From Wukongibacter sp050859025 (GTDB lineage: Bacteria; Bacillota; Clostridia; Peptostreptococcales; Caminicellaceae), in contig NZ_CP138200.1 of NCBI RefSeq assembly GCF_050859025.1, positions 4,774,001 to 4,838,000 of the forward strand: DNA of 64,000 nt, given 5' to 3'. The position numbers and the translations under genes are program-made. Positions 25,400 to 34,800 of the stretch are shown piece by piece; positions within the stretch are counted from its first letter, which is position 1, and the number at the start of each line of letters is the position of its first letter. The notes under the pieces were generated by a model that saw nothing but the letters and a program-made list of their open reading frames with translations, made no database searches and was not told the DNA's origin.

Positions 25400-26704
25400 T
25401 CAGTTAATATTTATATCAATAGTTTTATTATAGGTTTTTGAATAGGTCATCCTTTTAATATCAAACTTTAGACTCTCTCCATTTCCAGGGAAACGTAAAG
25501 TTCTAGTATGAAGAATAGTTCCATCCGCCTCTTTTGTATAGTCATTCTCTATGGTTTTATCCAATTCTACTTGTTTTCCATCCATTATTAAATATACTCT
25601 TGTAAGTATAGTATCTTCTTCTGTACAAATAGTAACATAAGTATCTCCTTTAGATTCATATATATTCTTAATTTCTATATTTCTACCTAGAATCTCTACT
25701 GATCGGTTCATTGATCCCTTCTTTAATTCGATATGTTGGTTGACATCATGGTCTGCAGAAAAACTAACAACTTTAATTTGGAGCATTTCTAGATCAACTG
25801 GCAATGTATCGTAGCTAAATTCAAATGTGATTCCATTTAAATCTGTACTTATTCCACTACCTTGTGCCTGAACTTCTTTTCCATTTGCAATGAGCTCTAC
25901 CTCCAAATCATTTGGTCTAAATCTTTCTCCTGATATATGATCCTTTACAAGCTCTATTACACCCTGTATCTTGCCTTTTACAACGGTGCTTGTTGGTGAC
26001 GCTAATATAGATTTGAAATGGATTTTGGTTTCGTCAACCTTTATACTTTTGTTTATAGCTTTTTTTAAGGTATGACCCATAGCCTTGTTTCTATCTAGCA
26101 TAAAACTTATTTCGCCTTCTTCTCTCTTTTTATCTTCAGTCAAACTGAAATCTAAAATTAATTTTTTTTCAAAAAAACGGGGCTTTTCAAACTCTGAAAT
26201 GTACTTTATTTCTGTCTTTTCATCGTTCATTTTACCTACACTGCTATTGTGAAAGTATTCCTTAACTAGTCCCTTAATAGACATAGGAAAAATATCTACA
26301 GTATCGACCCTCTGCCTAGAATCTTTTATTGTATAAAATGCTATTAACTTATTGTCATCAAGCATAATTCCATCTAAGGTTATCGTTACTCCATTTTTAA
26401 AGCTATAGCTTTTTCCAATAAGCTGACCTTTTCCAGATTCGTTAAGCTGACTTAATGTTCCGTTCATAATCTCTTCATACCCTACGAGTTTCTTGGTATA
26501 GAAAGCTAATGTATCAAAATTATAACTAACTAGTAACAGAAAAACCACAGCTACAGCAGTCTTTACCTTCCAATTATATTTTATTATCCTCTTATGTTTT
26601 TTGTTTTTAAGAGCGTTTTTGAGCCTTTCTTCCATTTCATCTGGCACTTCCATTTGTTCAATTTCTAGCTTTTTTTCATTAAGAATTTTTTCAACTTCTT
26701 TCAT
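25400..26704 (-). CDS. DUF4179-type anti-sigma factor
   Basis: A 434-residue membrane protein. The N-terminal 45 residues are cytoplasmic and charged, and probably bind sigma. A single helix (about 48-64) leads to a large extracytoplasmic part with two beta-rich domains; ESGKGQLIGKSYSFKNGVTITLDGIMLDDNKL is typical of DUF4179. The frame opens at GTG 26713, but ATG 26704, eight bases after GGAGG, is preferred. The start overlaps the end of the sigma-factor gene by 14 bases, so the two are coupled. It presumably holds its sigma partner until an envelope signal is sensed. The signal is unknown. Confidence 0.85.
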   Translation of the reverse strand: MKEVEKILNEKKLEIEQMEVPDEMEERLKNALKNKKHKRIIKYNWKVKTAVAVVFLLLVSYNFDTLAFYTKKLVGYEEIMNGTLSQLNESGKGQLIGKSYSFKNGVTITLDGIMLDDNKLIAFYTIKDSRQRVDTVDIFPMSIKGLVKEYFHNSSVGKMNDEKTEIKYISEFEKPRFFEKKLILDFSLTEDKKREEGEISFMLDRNKAMGHTLKKAINKSIKVDETKIHFKSILASPTSTVVKGKIQGVIELVKDHISGERFRPNDLEVELIANGKEVQAQGSGISTDLNGITFEFSYDTLPVDLEMLQIKVVSFSADHDVNQHIELKKGSMNRSVEILGRNIEIKNIYESKGDTYVTICTEEDTILTRVYLIMDGKQVELDKTIENDYTKEADGTILHTRTLRFPGNGESLKFDIKRMTYSKTYNKTIDININ

Positions 26705-27218
26705 AGCCTTCACCTCCTAAACTTTTCTTCAAGCTCCTAATTCCTATGGAAATACGGGATTTTACAGTTCCTATAGGGATATTTAGTAAATCGCTTATGG
26801 ATTTATAGTCTAGATCTAAAAAGTACCTAAGCTTCAAAGCCTCTTGATGTTTCTTATTTAATTTAGCCATATGTCTTTCTAATATAAGCTGTTCATCTTT
26901 TTGGTCAAACCCACCTTCTGAAGTTTCTTCTCTAACTGACTCTAGACTAAAAAGCTTCTTTCTATTTGCTAGGAGCTTCTTACAACGATTTACCAAAATA
27001 GTCTTACTCCAACTATAAAAGGCCTCCTCTCTTTTTAACCGATGTATGTTCTCATATATGGTCACTATCATATCTTCTAAGGCATCCAGAGCATCTTCCC
27101 TATTCCTCATATATGTATAGGCCAATTTGTAATAGTCTTGTTTCTCTGCCATAATTAGCTGTACCAAAGCATCCCTATCTCCTTGCTTTGCTTCTTTAAT
27201 CATATTCTCAATATCCAT
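26691..27218 (-). CDS. ECF-type RNA polymerase sigma factor
   Basis: A 175-residue sigma-70 family protein. Region 2 is LVQLIMAEKQDYYKLAYTYMRNREDALDALEDM. Region 4 is LNKKHQEALKLRYFLDLDYKSISDLLNIPIGTVKSRI. The linker between them is short, as in extracytoplasmic-function sigma factors. It is co-encoded with the downstream DUF4179 anti-sigma factor through a 14-base overlap. The start ATG follows GCGAGGTG. It may direct its own operon, but no clear ECF-type promoter could be picked out upstream. Target genes are unknown. Confidence 0.92.
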   Translation of the reverse strand: MDIENMIKEAKQGDRDALVQLIMAEKQDYYKLAYTYMRNREDALDALEDMIVTIYENIHRLKREEAFYSWSKTILVNRCKKLLANRKKLFSLESVREETSEGGFDQKDEQLILERHMAKLNKKHQEALKLRYFLDLDYKSISDLLNIPIGTVKSRISIGIRSLKKSLGGEGYERS

Positions 27219-27398
27219 GTTTACACCTCGCTTCCATATATAAGAGTCTCTAAAGCTAAAAAAAGTTCATTTAAATTCTATGAAATATTTAATTTTCTTC
27301 AATAGAATAACCCCCATAATTATCATCTAAACTAACTTGCCCTTCTATAATATGTTATAAATACAAACTTAAGGATATAGAAAAAGACCTTAATAAAA

Positions 27399-27438
27399 GG
27401 ATAGTTCTAGTGTTAATTAATCATCACCAGAACTATCC
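27399..27438 (-). terminator. Distal hairpin after the first M42 peptidase
   Basis: GGATAGTTCTAGTG (27399-27412) and CACCAGAACTATCC (27425-27438) pair with one mismatch. On the minus strand TTTTATT follows. It lies in the 27219-27546 gap, which otherwise contains only the hairpin at 27496-27527. Confidence 0.7.
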
Positions 27439-27495
27439 CCTTTTATATTCATAAATTACTTTTCTGATTTTTTCTTCTGAATCCATACTGAAATG

Positions 27496-27527
27496 AGTGA
27501 TAATATTACTTTAATAATATTATCACT
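27496..27527 (-). terminator. Proximal hairpin after the first M42 peptidase
   Basis: AGTGATAATATTA and TAATATTATCACT form a perfect 13-bp stem with a 6-base loop, 20 bases after the M42 stop codon. The stem is AT-only apart from two G-C pairs and lacks a T-run, so it may block exonucleases rather than terminate. Confidence 0.55.
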
Positions 27528-27546
27528 ATAGTTAATAATGCGCCTA

Positions 27547-28599
27547 TTATAAAGGTTTTAAATTTTCATCTCCCTTTAGACTTAAGATAGCCTGAACCAA
27601 TAATTCTATTTCATTTTCAATGTCAACTAAATTTGCAACTTCTGAAGGTGAGTGCATGTATCTAAGCGGCAATGATACCAAGGCTGTTGGTACACCCTTT
27701 CCACTAAATCTAATTTTATCTGCATCAGTTCCTGTTAATCTAGGTGTCAATTCATATTGAATAGGTATATTTTTTTCCTCTGCTGCTTTTTCTAATAATT
27801 GATTTATCTTTTTATTTATTGGTGATCCCTTCGACAAAATAGGTCCCTTTCCTAACTCAACACTTCCATGCTTCTTTTTATCTGTATCAGGATAGTCCGT
27901 GGCAAATGAAACATCACAAGCTACTGCCATATCAGGCTGTATATTACTTCCTGCAAAATATGCACCACCCATGTTTGTCTCTTCATTTACAGTACTTACT
28001 GCATAAACAGCTACATTAACATTCTTCTCGGCAACTTTTCTTAGAACCTCCGCCACTATAAATGCACCTGTTCTATTGTCAAGGCCTCTTCCAGCAATAT
28101 TATCATTAAGCATATATTCATAATCTACATTATAAGTAACATAATCACCTATACAAACATACTTTTCTATATCCTCTTTGTCCTTTGCACCACAATCCAC
28201 ATATATATCCTCAATCTTAATCTCTTCTTTAGCTCCACCCTGATGTTCTGCTCTAACTCCTATTACACCATTTAATTCACCTGCTTTGCCTAAGACCTTC
28301 ACCCTCATACCTAAGGCGAGCTTTGGATTAATTCCTCCCGCTTTAGTAAGATATAGATATCCGTCATCGTCGATATAATTCACCATAAATGAAATTTCAT
28401 CGCAATGGCCAGCTAGCATAACCTTGAAAGGTTTATCAGGATTAACAGCCGCTATTACATTCCCTACCATGTCGGTTTCTACCTTATGGGCAAAAGGCTT
28501 TACGTATTCCATCCATTTTCTTTGTATTTCTACTTCATCTCCTGATGGTGAAAATGTTGATAAAAGCTCTTCTAAAAATTTTTTTGAATTTTCTCTCAT
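27547..28599 (-). CDS. M42-family metallo-aminopeptidase (first of two)
   Basis: A 350-residue cytosolic dinuclear zinc or cobalt aminopeptidase of the tetrahedral TET/glutamyl-aminopeptidase type. LAGHCDEISFMVNYID carries the first metal ligand, NIAGRGLDNRTGAF the bridging aspartate, STVNEETNMGGAYFAG the catalytic glutamates, AVACDVSFATD a further ligand and SLPLRYMHSPSEVANL the last histidine. The frame opens upstream, but ATG 28599 after GGAGG is the right start. It degrades peptides. Another M42 gene lies about 1 kb upstream on the same strand, beyond a lipoprotein gene. Confidence 0.92.
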   Translation of the reverse strand: MRENSKKFLEELLSTFSPSGDEVEIQRKWMEYVKPFAHKVETDMVGNVIAAVNPDKPFKVMLAGHCDEISFMVNYIDDDGYLYLTKAGGINPKLALGMRVKVLGKAGELNGVIGVRAEHQGGAKEEIKIEDIYVDCGAKDKEDIEKYVCIGDYVTYNVDYEYMLNDNIAGRGLDNRTGAFIVAEVLRKVAEKNVNVAVYAVSTVNEETNMGGAYFAGSNIQPDMAVACDVSFATDYPDTDKKKHGSVELGKGPILSKGSPINKKINQLLEKAAEEKNIPIQYELTPRLTGTDADKIRFSGKGVPTALVSLPLRYMHSPSEVANLVDIENEIELLVQAILSLKGDENLKPL

Positions 28600-28659
28600 T
28601 ATTTTTCCTCCAGTTCCCAAATTATGTATGATTATATAATAACATAAATTACAAATAAT

Positions 28660-28690
28660 AAAAGGGAGAGTTTTTATATCTCTCCCTTTT
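28660..28690. terminator. Terminator after the lipoprotein gene
   Basis: AAAAGGGAGAG and CTCTCCCTTTT form an 11-bp perfect stem with T-rich flanks on both strands, between the lipoprotein gene end and the M42 gene start. Confidence 0.88.
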
Positions 28691-28691
28691 A

Positions 28692-29453
28692 CTATCTGCT
28701 TATCATTTGTGCATCCACCTGAGTTGGGTATATCTCTCTTATCAACTCTGGATAAACTGTTATTTCATCATCTATATCCAGATCAGAATGATTGAAGTTT
28801 AAAACAGTTCTTCCTAGAACATATACCTCATACTTTAGCCCCTCTTTGTCTACAGTATCTAATACCATTTCTCCAGTATTTTCTGATTTTCTGATATCTT
28901 TAACAATTAAGTTTAACTTAGAAGCCTCATTATAAAAATCAATTAGAATATTCCCTTCTGTTCTTTTCAAATATTCAACAATTATCTCCGAACCTCTTTC
29001 CAAAAATATCTCACCATAGGATTCAAACTCTAAATCCCCGTCTTCTGTTGTAACAGTAAGTTTATTATCATCAATATCTTTAATTTTACCAGAAACTTTT
29101 TCGATTAACTGTCCCATATTTGTATGTCTTACATCAAAATTCTCTATTTTAAATTTCTCTAGTTCATAATTACCCTCTGATATTTTTCTAACTCCAACGG
29201 TTTCTCCTAAGTAAAAATCCTTTAGTTTCTCTGGAGATACATTGAAAATTTTAACTATATCTCCTGTTATTACATGAACTCCCTCACCTGTAAACTCCAT
29301 TATTTTTCCAACGGTCTCATACTTATCAGAAATCCTCATCTCCTTACCTTCATCAATTCCTTTAGTATCCGTATCTACTTCCGCAGCATTACTACATCCT
29401 GCTAATATTATTCCAAATATTAAAACCATAATTAAGAACACATTCTTTTTCAC
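28692..29453 (-). CDS. Lipoprotein of unknown function
   Basis: A 253-residue exported lipoprotein. The signal peptide MKKNVFLIMVLIFGIILAGC ends in the lipobox LAGC, so Cys20 would be acylated and the protein anchored outside the membrane. The mature part is beta-rich and contains several short repeats of the type VGKIMEFTGEGVHVI, VSGKIKDIDDNKLTVTTEDG and LIVKDIRKSENTGEMVLDTV, suggesting tandem small barrel-like domains. GTG 29453 follows GGAGG with good spacing. It stands between two M42 peptidase genes but has its own terminator. No family was recognised. Confidence 0.75.
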   Translation of the reverse strand: MKKNVFLIMVLIFGIILAGCSNAAEVDTDTKGIDEGKEMRISDKYETVGKIMEFTGEGVHVITGDIVKIFNVSPEKLKDFYLGETVGVRKISEGNYELEKFKIENFDVRHTNMGQLIEKVSGKIKDIDDNKLTVTTEDGDLEFESYGEIFLERGSEIIVEYLKRTEGNILIDFYNEASKLNLIVKDIRKSENTGEMVLDTVDKEGLKYEVYVLGRTVLNFNHSDLDIDDEITVYPELIREIYPTQVDAQMISR

Positions 29454-29575
29454 TTTTATCGCCTCCTAACTTCTTAGACGATAAATTTCAAATTTTGTTC
29501 CAGATTTTTTATAACCCATAGAAGATTATAAAAGACTTTATTATAATATTGTATGGAAATATCATTCTCTAATCT

Positions 29576-30610
29576 TTACATTATGTAAGCAGCTAGTAGC
29601 TCAATAGTATTAATTAAAGCATTAATATGAGTACGTTCTATAGAATGTGAGGCATGTACTCCTGGTCCAATCAGTCCCCCAGCAATATTGTTTCCTCCAC
29701 TAAGTGCAGCCGATACATCTGATCCATAGTGAGGATATATGTCTACAGCATAATCTATATTATTTTTCTTAGCTAGTTCAATCAATTTTGAAACGATATT
29801 ATAATCATATGGTCCCGATGAATCCTTTGCACATATTGAGACCTGCGTTTCTTTACAATTTAGATCATCACCCATTGCTCCCATATCTATTGCTATTAGT
29901 TCATCAATATCATTGGGAATAAATGATGCCCCATGACCTACCTCTTCATAGGTTGAAATAAAAATCTTTATATTATTTTTAGGAGTTATTTTGTTTGATT
30001 TTAGTATCTCCATTAGGCCAAAGAGTACAGCTACACCTGCTTTATCATCTAAATGCCTAGACTTTATAAGACCATTTTCCATTATTATTGCTCTTGAATC
30101 AAATGATATATAGTCCCCAGTTGAAATACCTAACGCTTCCACATCCTCCTTAGATTCTACCAGTTCGTCAATACGAATCTCCATGTTTTCTTCCTCACGT
30201 TTTTGATCCTTTGCATCCGAATAAACATGAACAGACGGTTTAGTCGTAAGAACTGTACCATCATATACCTTTCCGTCCCTAGTATGTATCTTACAATACT
30301 CTCCTTCTACAGTAGACATCATATAACCACCTATAGGAGTATATCTAATGGTTCCTGAACTTTTTATAGAACGAACCATAGCTCCAAGAGTGTCTACATG
30401 AGCTGATAGCCCTATAGTATAATCTGGATTTTCTCCAGATATGCTAATAATTCCACATCCCTTTCTAATTTTTTCAAATCCATACCCTAAATCCTTAACT
30501 TCCTTTTCAACTTTATCCATTATCTTATGACAGTACCCGCTTGGACTTGGAGTAGTAAGAAGCATTTTTAAAATATCCTTTAAATAATTTTTGTTAGTTT
30601 TAAATTCCAT
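29576..30610 (-). CDS. M42-family metallopeptidase (second of two)
   Basis: A 344-residue relative of the M42 aminopeptidases, clearly diverged from the first. SAHVDTLGAMVRSI holds the first metal ligand, SRHLDDKAGVAVLFG the bridging aspartate, STYEEVGHGASFIPN the catalytic glutamates, AIDMGAMGDD the next ligand and GVHASHSIERTHINAL the last histidine. All metal-site motifs are intact. The N-terminal LLTTPSPSGYCH is typical of M42. The start ATG follows AAAGGAGG. Its peptide preference is not known. Confidence 0.88.
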   Translation of the reverse strand: MEFKTNKNYLKDILKMLLTTPSPSGYCHKIMDKVEKEVKDLGYGFEKIRKGCGIISISGENPDYTIGLSAHVDTLGAMVRSIKSSGTIRYTPIGGYMMSTVEGEYCKIHTRDGKVYDGTVLTTKPSVHVYSDAKDQKREEENMEIRIDELVESKEDVEALGISTGDYISFDSRAIIMENGLIKSRHLDDKAGVAVLFGLMEILKSNKITPKNNIKIFISTYEEVGHGASFIPNDIDELIAIDMGAMGDDLNCKETQVSICAKDSSGPYDYNIVSKLIELAKKNNIDYAVDIYPHYGSDVSAALSGGNNIAGGLIGPGVHASHSIERTHINALINTIELLAAYIM

Positions 30611-30791
30611 AGTAACCTCCTTTGAAACTAGTTATATTTCCAGATTGTATAAAATGGACTCTTTCCTATTATATCAATAAACTTGTTTATACTTTGAATC
30701 TTTTTCATAATTATTACTTCCAAAGTTTTTAATATTTATACAACTAACCTTTATAGCTATAATGAGAAAGGAGCTTAGATGACTATTGTGT

Positions 30792-31757
30792 TTAAAGATA
30801 GTTCTCTTTTAGTATTTCAACTTTTTGTTTAATATCATTTATAAGGTGCTTAGGAGAAAGAATTTGTATAGACCCAGGGTTCCGTAAAGCAAGCTCAATA
30901 TAGTCACCAAAATAAGTAGCTTTAACAGATATCTGCATAATTGGTCCATCCTTGTCAATTTTAGCAAATTTGAGATACTTGTCATATTTTAATCTCTCAT
31001 ATAGTGGTCTATCAATATTCATGACAACTTTCTCACTTCTTTTACTTTTTGCATCCAATTCATAGGCTCCTATTTCAGTATAATCATTCTTAATTAATTT
31101 TCTATCTAGAATAAAAATTTCATCGGTTAGCTCTATACTCTTTATTCTATCAAGACGAAAGGTTCTAATAGCCTTTCTCATACGACAATACCCCTTTAAA
31201 TACCATGCACCTTTTATAAATAATAGAACATGAGGTTCAACAATCCTTGTGGTAATCTTGAGAGCTGCTGGTGTAAAATATAAAATCCTAATACATCGGT
31301 CAGAATGAAAGCTATCTCTAAGTACATCAAACCACTTATCAGAACCTATTATGGGAGCAATATTCATTATATCAAAATGGATTCGTTCCTGTATATTTGA
31401 CACTTCTTTTTTCAGAGAAGACACCATTATATTTTCTATTTTCAGTGTAGCCGATTGAAGATATTTTGAAAATCCAGGCATATTGAGCTGGTTTATCAAT
31501 TTATGAGCTAAAATTAATGAAAGTATTTCTTCTTCAGTAAAACTAACACTTGGAAGCCAGTAATCATCAAGAAGCTCGTAGCCTCCATCCTTTCCATAAT
31601 AGGACACAATTGGCACTTGCATTTGACCCAAGGCATCTATATCTCTATATATTGTTCGGATATTTATCTCCAGCATTTCCGATAAATCCTTTGCTGTCAA
31701 ACGCTTATATTTTGACAATGCCATAATAATGGCATTAAGCCTTTCTGTTTTTTTCAT
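30792..31757 (-). CDS. WYL-domain transcriptional regulator (second)
   Basis: A 321-residue YafY-type regulator. The N-terminal helix-turn-helix is KYKRLTAKDLSEMLEINIRTIYRDI, followed by VSYYGKDGGYELL. The WYL domain contains GAWYLKGYCRMRKAIRTFRLDRI. The C-terminal part ends GSIQILSPKHLINDIKQKVEIL. The frame opens at GTG 31766, but ATG 31757 follows AGGAG correctly. It is similar in layout to the WYL gene at 17143 but is not a close copy. The targets are unknown; it is transcribed alone, in the same direction as the M42 gene downstream. Confidence 0.9.
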   Translation of the reverse strand: MKKTERLNAIIMALSKYKRLTAKDLSEMLEINIRTIYRDIDALGQMQVPIVSYYGKDGGYELLDDYWLPSVSFTEEEILSLILAHKLINQLNMPGFSKYLQSATLKIENIMVSSLKKEVSNIQERIHFDIMNIAPIIGSDKWFDVLRDSFHSDRCIRILYFTPAALKITTRIVEPHVLLFIKGAWYLKGYCRMRKAIRTFRLDRIKSIELTDEIFILDRKLIKNDYTEIGAYELDAKSKRSEKVVMNIDRPLYERLKYDKYLKFAKIDKDGPIMQISVKATYFGDYIELALRNPGSIQILSPKHLINDIKQKVEILKENYL

Positions 31758-31854
31758 ATAACTCACTCCTGAATTAAATCGACCACAACATTTGTAGGCT
31801 TAATAAACATACCTATTCTAGTTCAATAACCTCCAAACTTTTTAGAAAACATAT

Positions 31855-31881
31855 CAGATTGTTGAATTTTTCAACAATCTG
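31855..31881 (-). terminator. Terminator after the 1710-residue protein gene
   Basis: CAGATTGTTGAA and TTCAACAATCTG form a perfect 12-bp stem with a 3-base loop, sixteen bases beyond the stop codon. The following minus-strand DNA is moderately T-rich. Confidence 0.75.
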
Positions 31882-31896
31882 AAGCCTTTTGCCATA

Positions 31897-34800
31897 TCAT
31901 TGAGTTTCTATTCTATTTCCCCCATTTTTTTTCGCTTTATAGAGTAGTCTATCAGCTCTTCTGATAAGCTCTTCACTGGTTTCATCCGTTAGTGCTATAA
32001 CTCCACCACTTATAGTAACTGCTACTTCTCCATCGATACATGTATAATTCATTATGTTCTTCCTTATTCGTTCTGCTACATGGTAAGCATTGCTAAGCTT
32101 CATATCATCTAACAATACTAAGAATTCTTCTCCTCCATATCGTCCAATTCTATCCTGATTTCTGAGTAGTTCCCTTAGTATCAATCCTATTCTAACTAAA
32201 ATGTCATCTCCAATATGATATCCATACCTTTCGTTTATATCTTTAAATGAATCTAAATCAAACTTAATAATCGATAAGCTTTTAGAATGCTCTTTTGATT
32301 CATTCACCATTTCAACTAAACATTCTACTATATGTTTATGATTGTATAATCCTGTTAACTCATCCTTTTTAGACATTATCTCCAATAATTTATTATTGTC
32401 ATCTAGTTCTTTTAATAATTGCTTTTTTTGTTCTTGAAGTTTCTGCCTTTTTTCTATTTCTGATTTTAGCTGCTCTTTTTTCACAAGAATCTCTCTATTT
32501 TGTCTCTCTATTTTCTTTTCAAGATTCAAATTCATTTCTTTAATTTCCCTATACATAGAAGCATTCTCTATAGAAATTGCTGCTTGAGATATCAGTATTT
32601 GAAGGACTTCTACTCTTTCAGAAGTAAAAACACCAGAGATTAAATTATTCTCAAGATATAGAACCTCTGTTACTTTACCTTTATGTATAATAGGAATACA
32701 CAAAATTGACTTAGGACTAATATTTTTAATATAGATATCCTTTGCAAAGTTTGAATCCTTTGTTGCATCATCTAGAATTACAATCTTTTTAGTTCTTTTA
32801 GCATAGTTTATTATTGACCTTGGAATATTCTCTTCATTTTCATAGAGAATAGGAAAATGTATCTCCACAATATCTCCCTTTATTAAACCTTCAGATTTTA
32901 CAATAAACTTACTCTCTTTTTCACTAAAAAATAAACCTCTTTGTGCTCCAGAACTCTCTATTACAATCTTCATCAAGCTTTCTAAAATATTTTCTAAAAC
33001 CAATTCCTTAGAAATTGTATACGAAACTTTCATTATAGAATTTAAATCTAACAATTTGTAACTGCTATTAGTAGAGTTTCTTGTCAGTATGAAAGAACCT
33101 TTATCATTGATTTCCTTCTTTTCCCTTATAGATATTCTCGAAATAACCTTTGAGTATTTATCCCTTATGGCTTTTGCCTTTATATCTGCTCCCCAAACTT
33201 CATATGCATCAATTGCTTTTTCAATATATGATTTAGCAATCAAATCAAAATCCTTACTAAAATGGAACTTAGCTGCTAGTTCACTTGCAATCCCAAGATT
33301 TTGCATATATTCATTTTTATGGGCAGCTTTTATTGCTTGGTTATAGAGCATTATAGCTCTTTGATCTTTTCCTTGTATACGAGCAATCTCCGCTTCAACA
33401 AGCAAATATTTATGAAGAAAATTTTCAGGACAATTTTGTGACCACTTTTTCATTTTCCTTTGGTTTCTATTTAAAATATTTAAATACTTGACTTTTTCTG
33501 TACTTGTCAATGATTTATATAATGCTGTCAGCGTTAAAGAGTAATAAAAATAATAATCTGTAGAGTATAATAAACCTATTGCACCAACTATATAATTCTG
33601 ACAGTTATCTATTGCTTCTAAGGCCTTACTATAATCTTCTTTTAAATAGGCAATCTGTAAATTAGTAAGATAATATAAGGCCTTTACAGCATCTATATTA
33701 CAGTCTATTACTTTTTTCTCAAACTCTGCTTCATCAAAGTCACCATTATTCAAATTAACATTATCTGAGCTTTGTAACCTTGAAACAACTCTTTGAATAG
33801 CAATAAAAATATAATTAATGTACTCATATTTAATTTGTTTCATAAAATTTGAATACTTCTTTATTTCTCTATTGATATCATTCAAATTGTCACCCTTTGA
33901 ATACATAGTAACAATTATACTAGCTGAACAATATGCTGAAAAAACTAAATCACCTGCTTCAAGTCCATTTTCAAAGCCCCTTTTAAGATATAAAATATTT
34001 TCCCTTGCATGAACTGTCCAATGATTGATAAACCAGCCAAAATTGTAATTACATTTAGATTTTACTTCTATATTATTAATCTTTTCATTAAGATCTAAGC
34101 TTAATTTCCCAAATTTATATCCATTTTCGTAGTTGCCAAAGACAGAACCAATAATTAGTCCATATACTCCATATCCAAAAACCGAAGCATAGGAATTCCC
34201 ATATTTCAAAGAAAGATTTATAATTTTCAGCACTACTAATAGAAATAGCTTTTGATTTATTATGTACGCTACAGGTGTCAAAGACATCAATATGTCCATA
34301 AATGCAATCTTATATGTATCTTCCATAAAGGGCAAAGATAGTATATCCTCGATCTTACCTATACCTGAGTTAAATCTAACCTTTAAAAGTTCTGAAGCAA
34401 TTTGAATATTATTGGGATTTGAAGGTATTTTCATACCCAATATTTTTAAGGCATATAGACCTATCTTAACAGCCTCCTCGGCTTTATCCTGATTGATGTA
34501 TAATATAATTTTTATTTTATACACCTTAGCTTTTTCTAAATCTGATCTTACATGATCCAATATAATCTTAAACAAGCTTTCTGCTTCATCATATTGAAAA
34601 TTTAAATACTCACACTCGGCTCTATTAATATATAAATCATATGTCAGTTGATACTGTTCCTCCCAGCTATTTCCTGCTAATAACTCCATACCTATAGTAA
34701 AGTATCTAAGTGCATAATTATAAGAAGCTGATGCTTTAGCCTTTTTCCCAGTAGCTAAATTCAATCTTGCTAATTCAATTCTTTTGCTCTCCTCTGTTAT

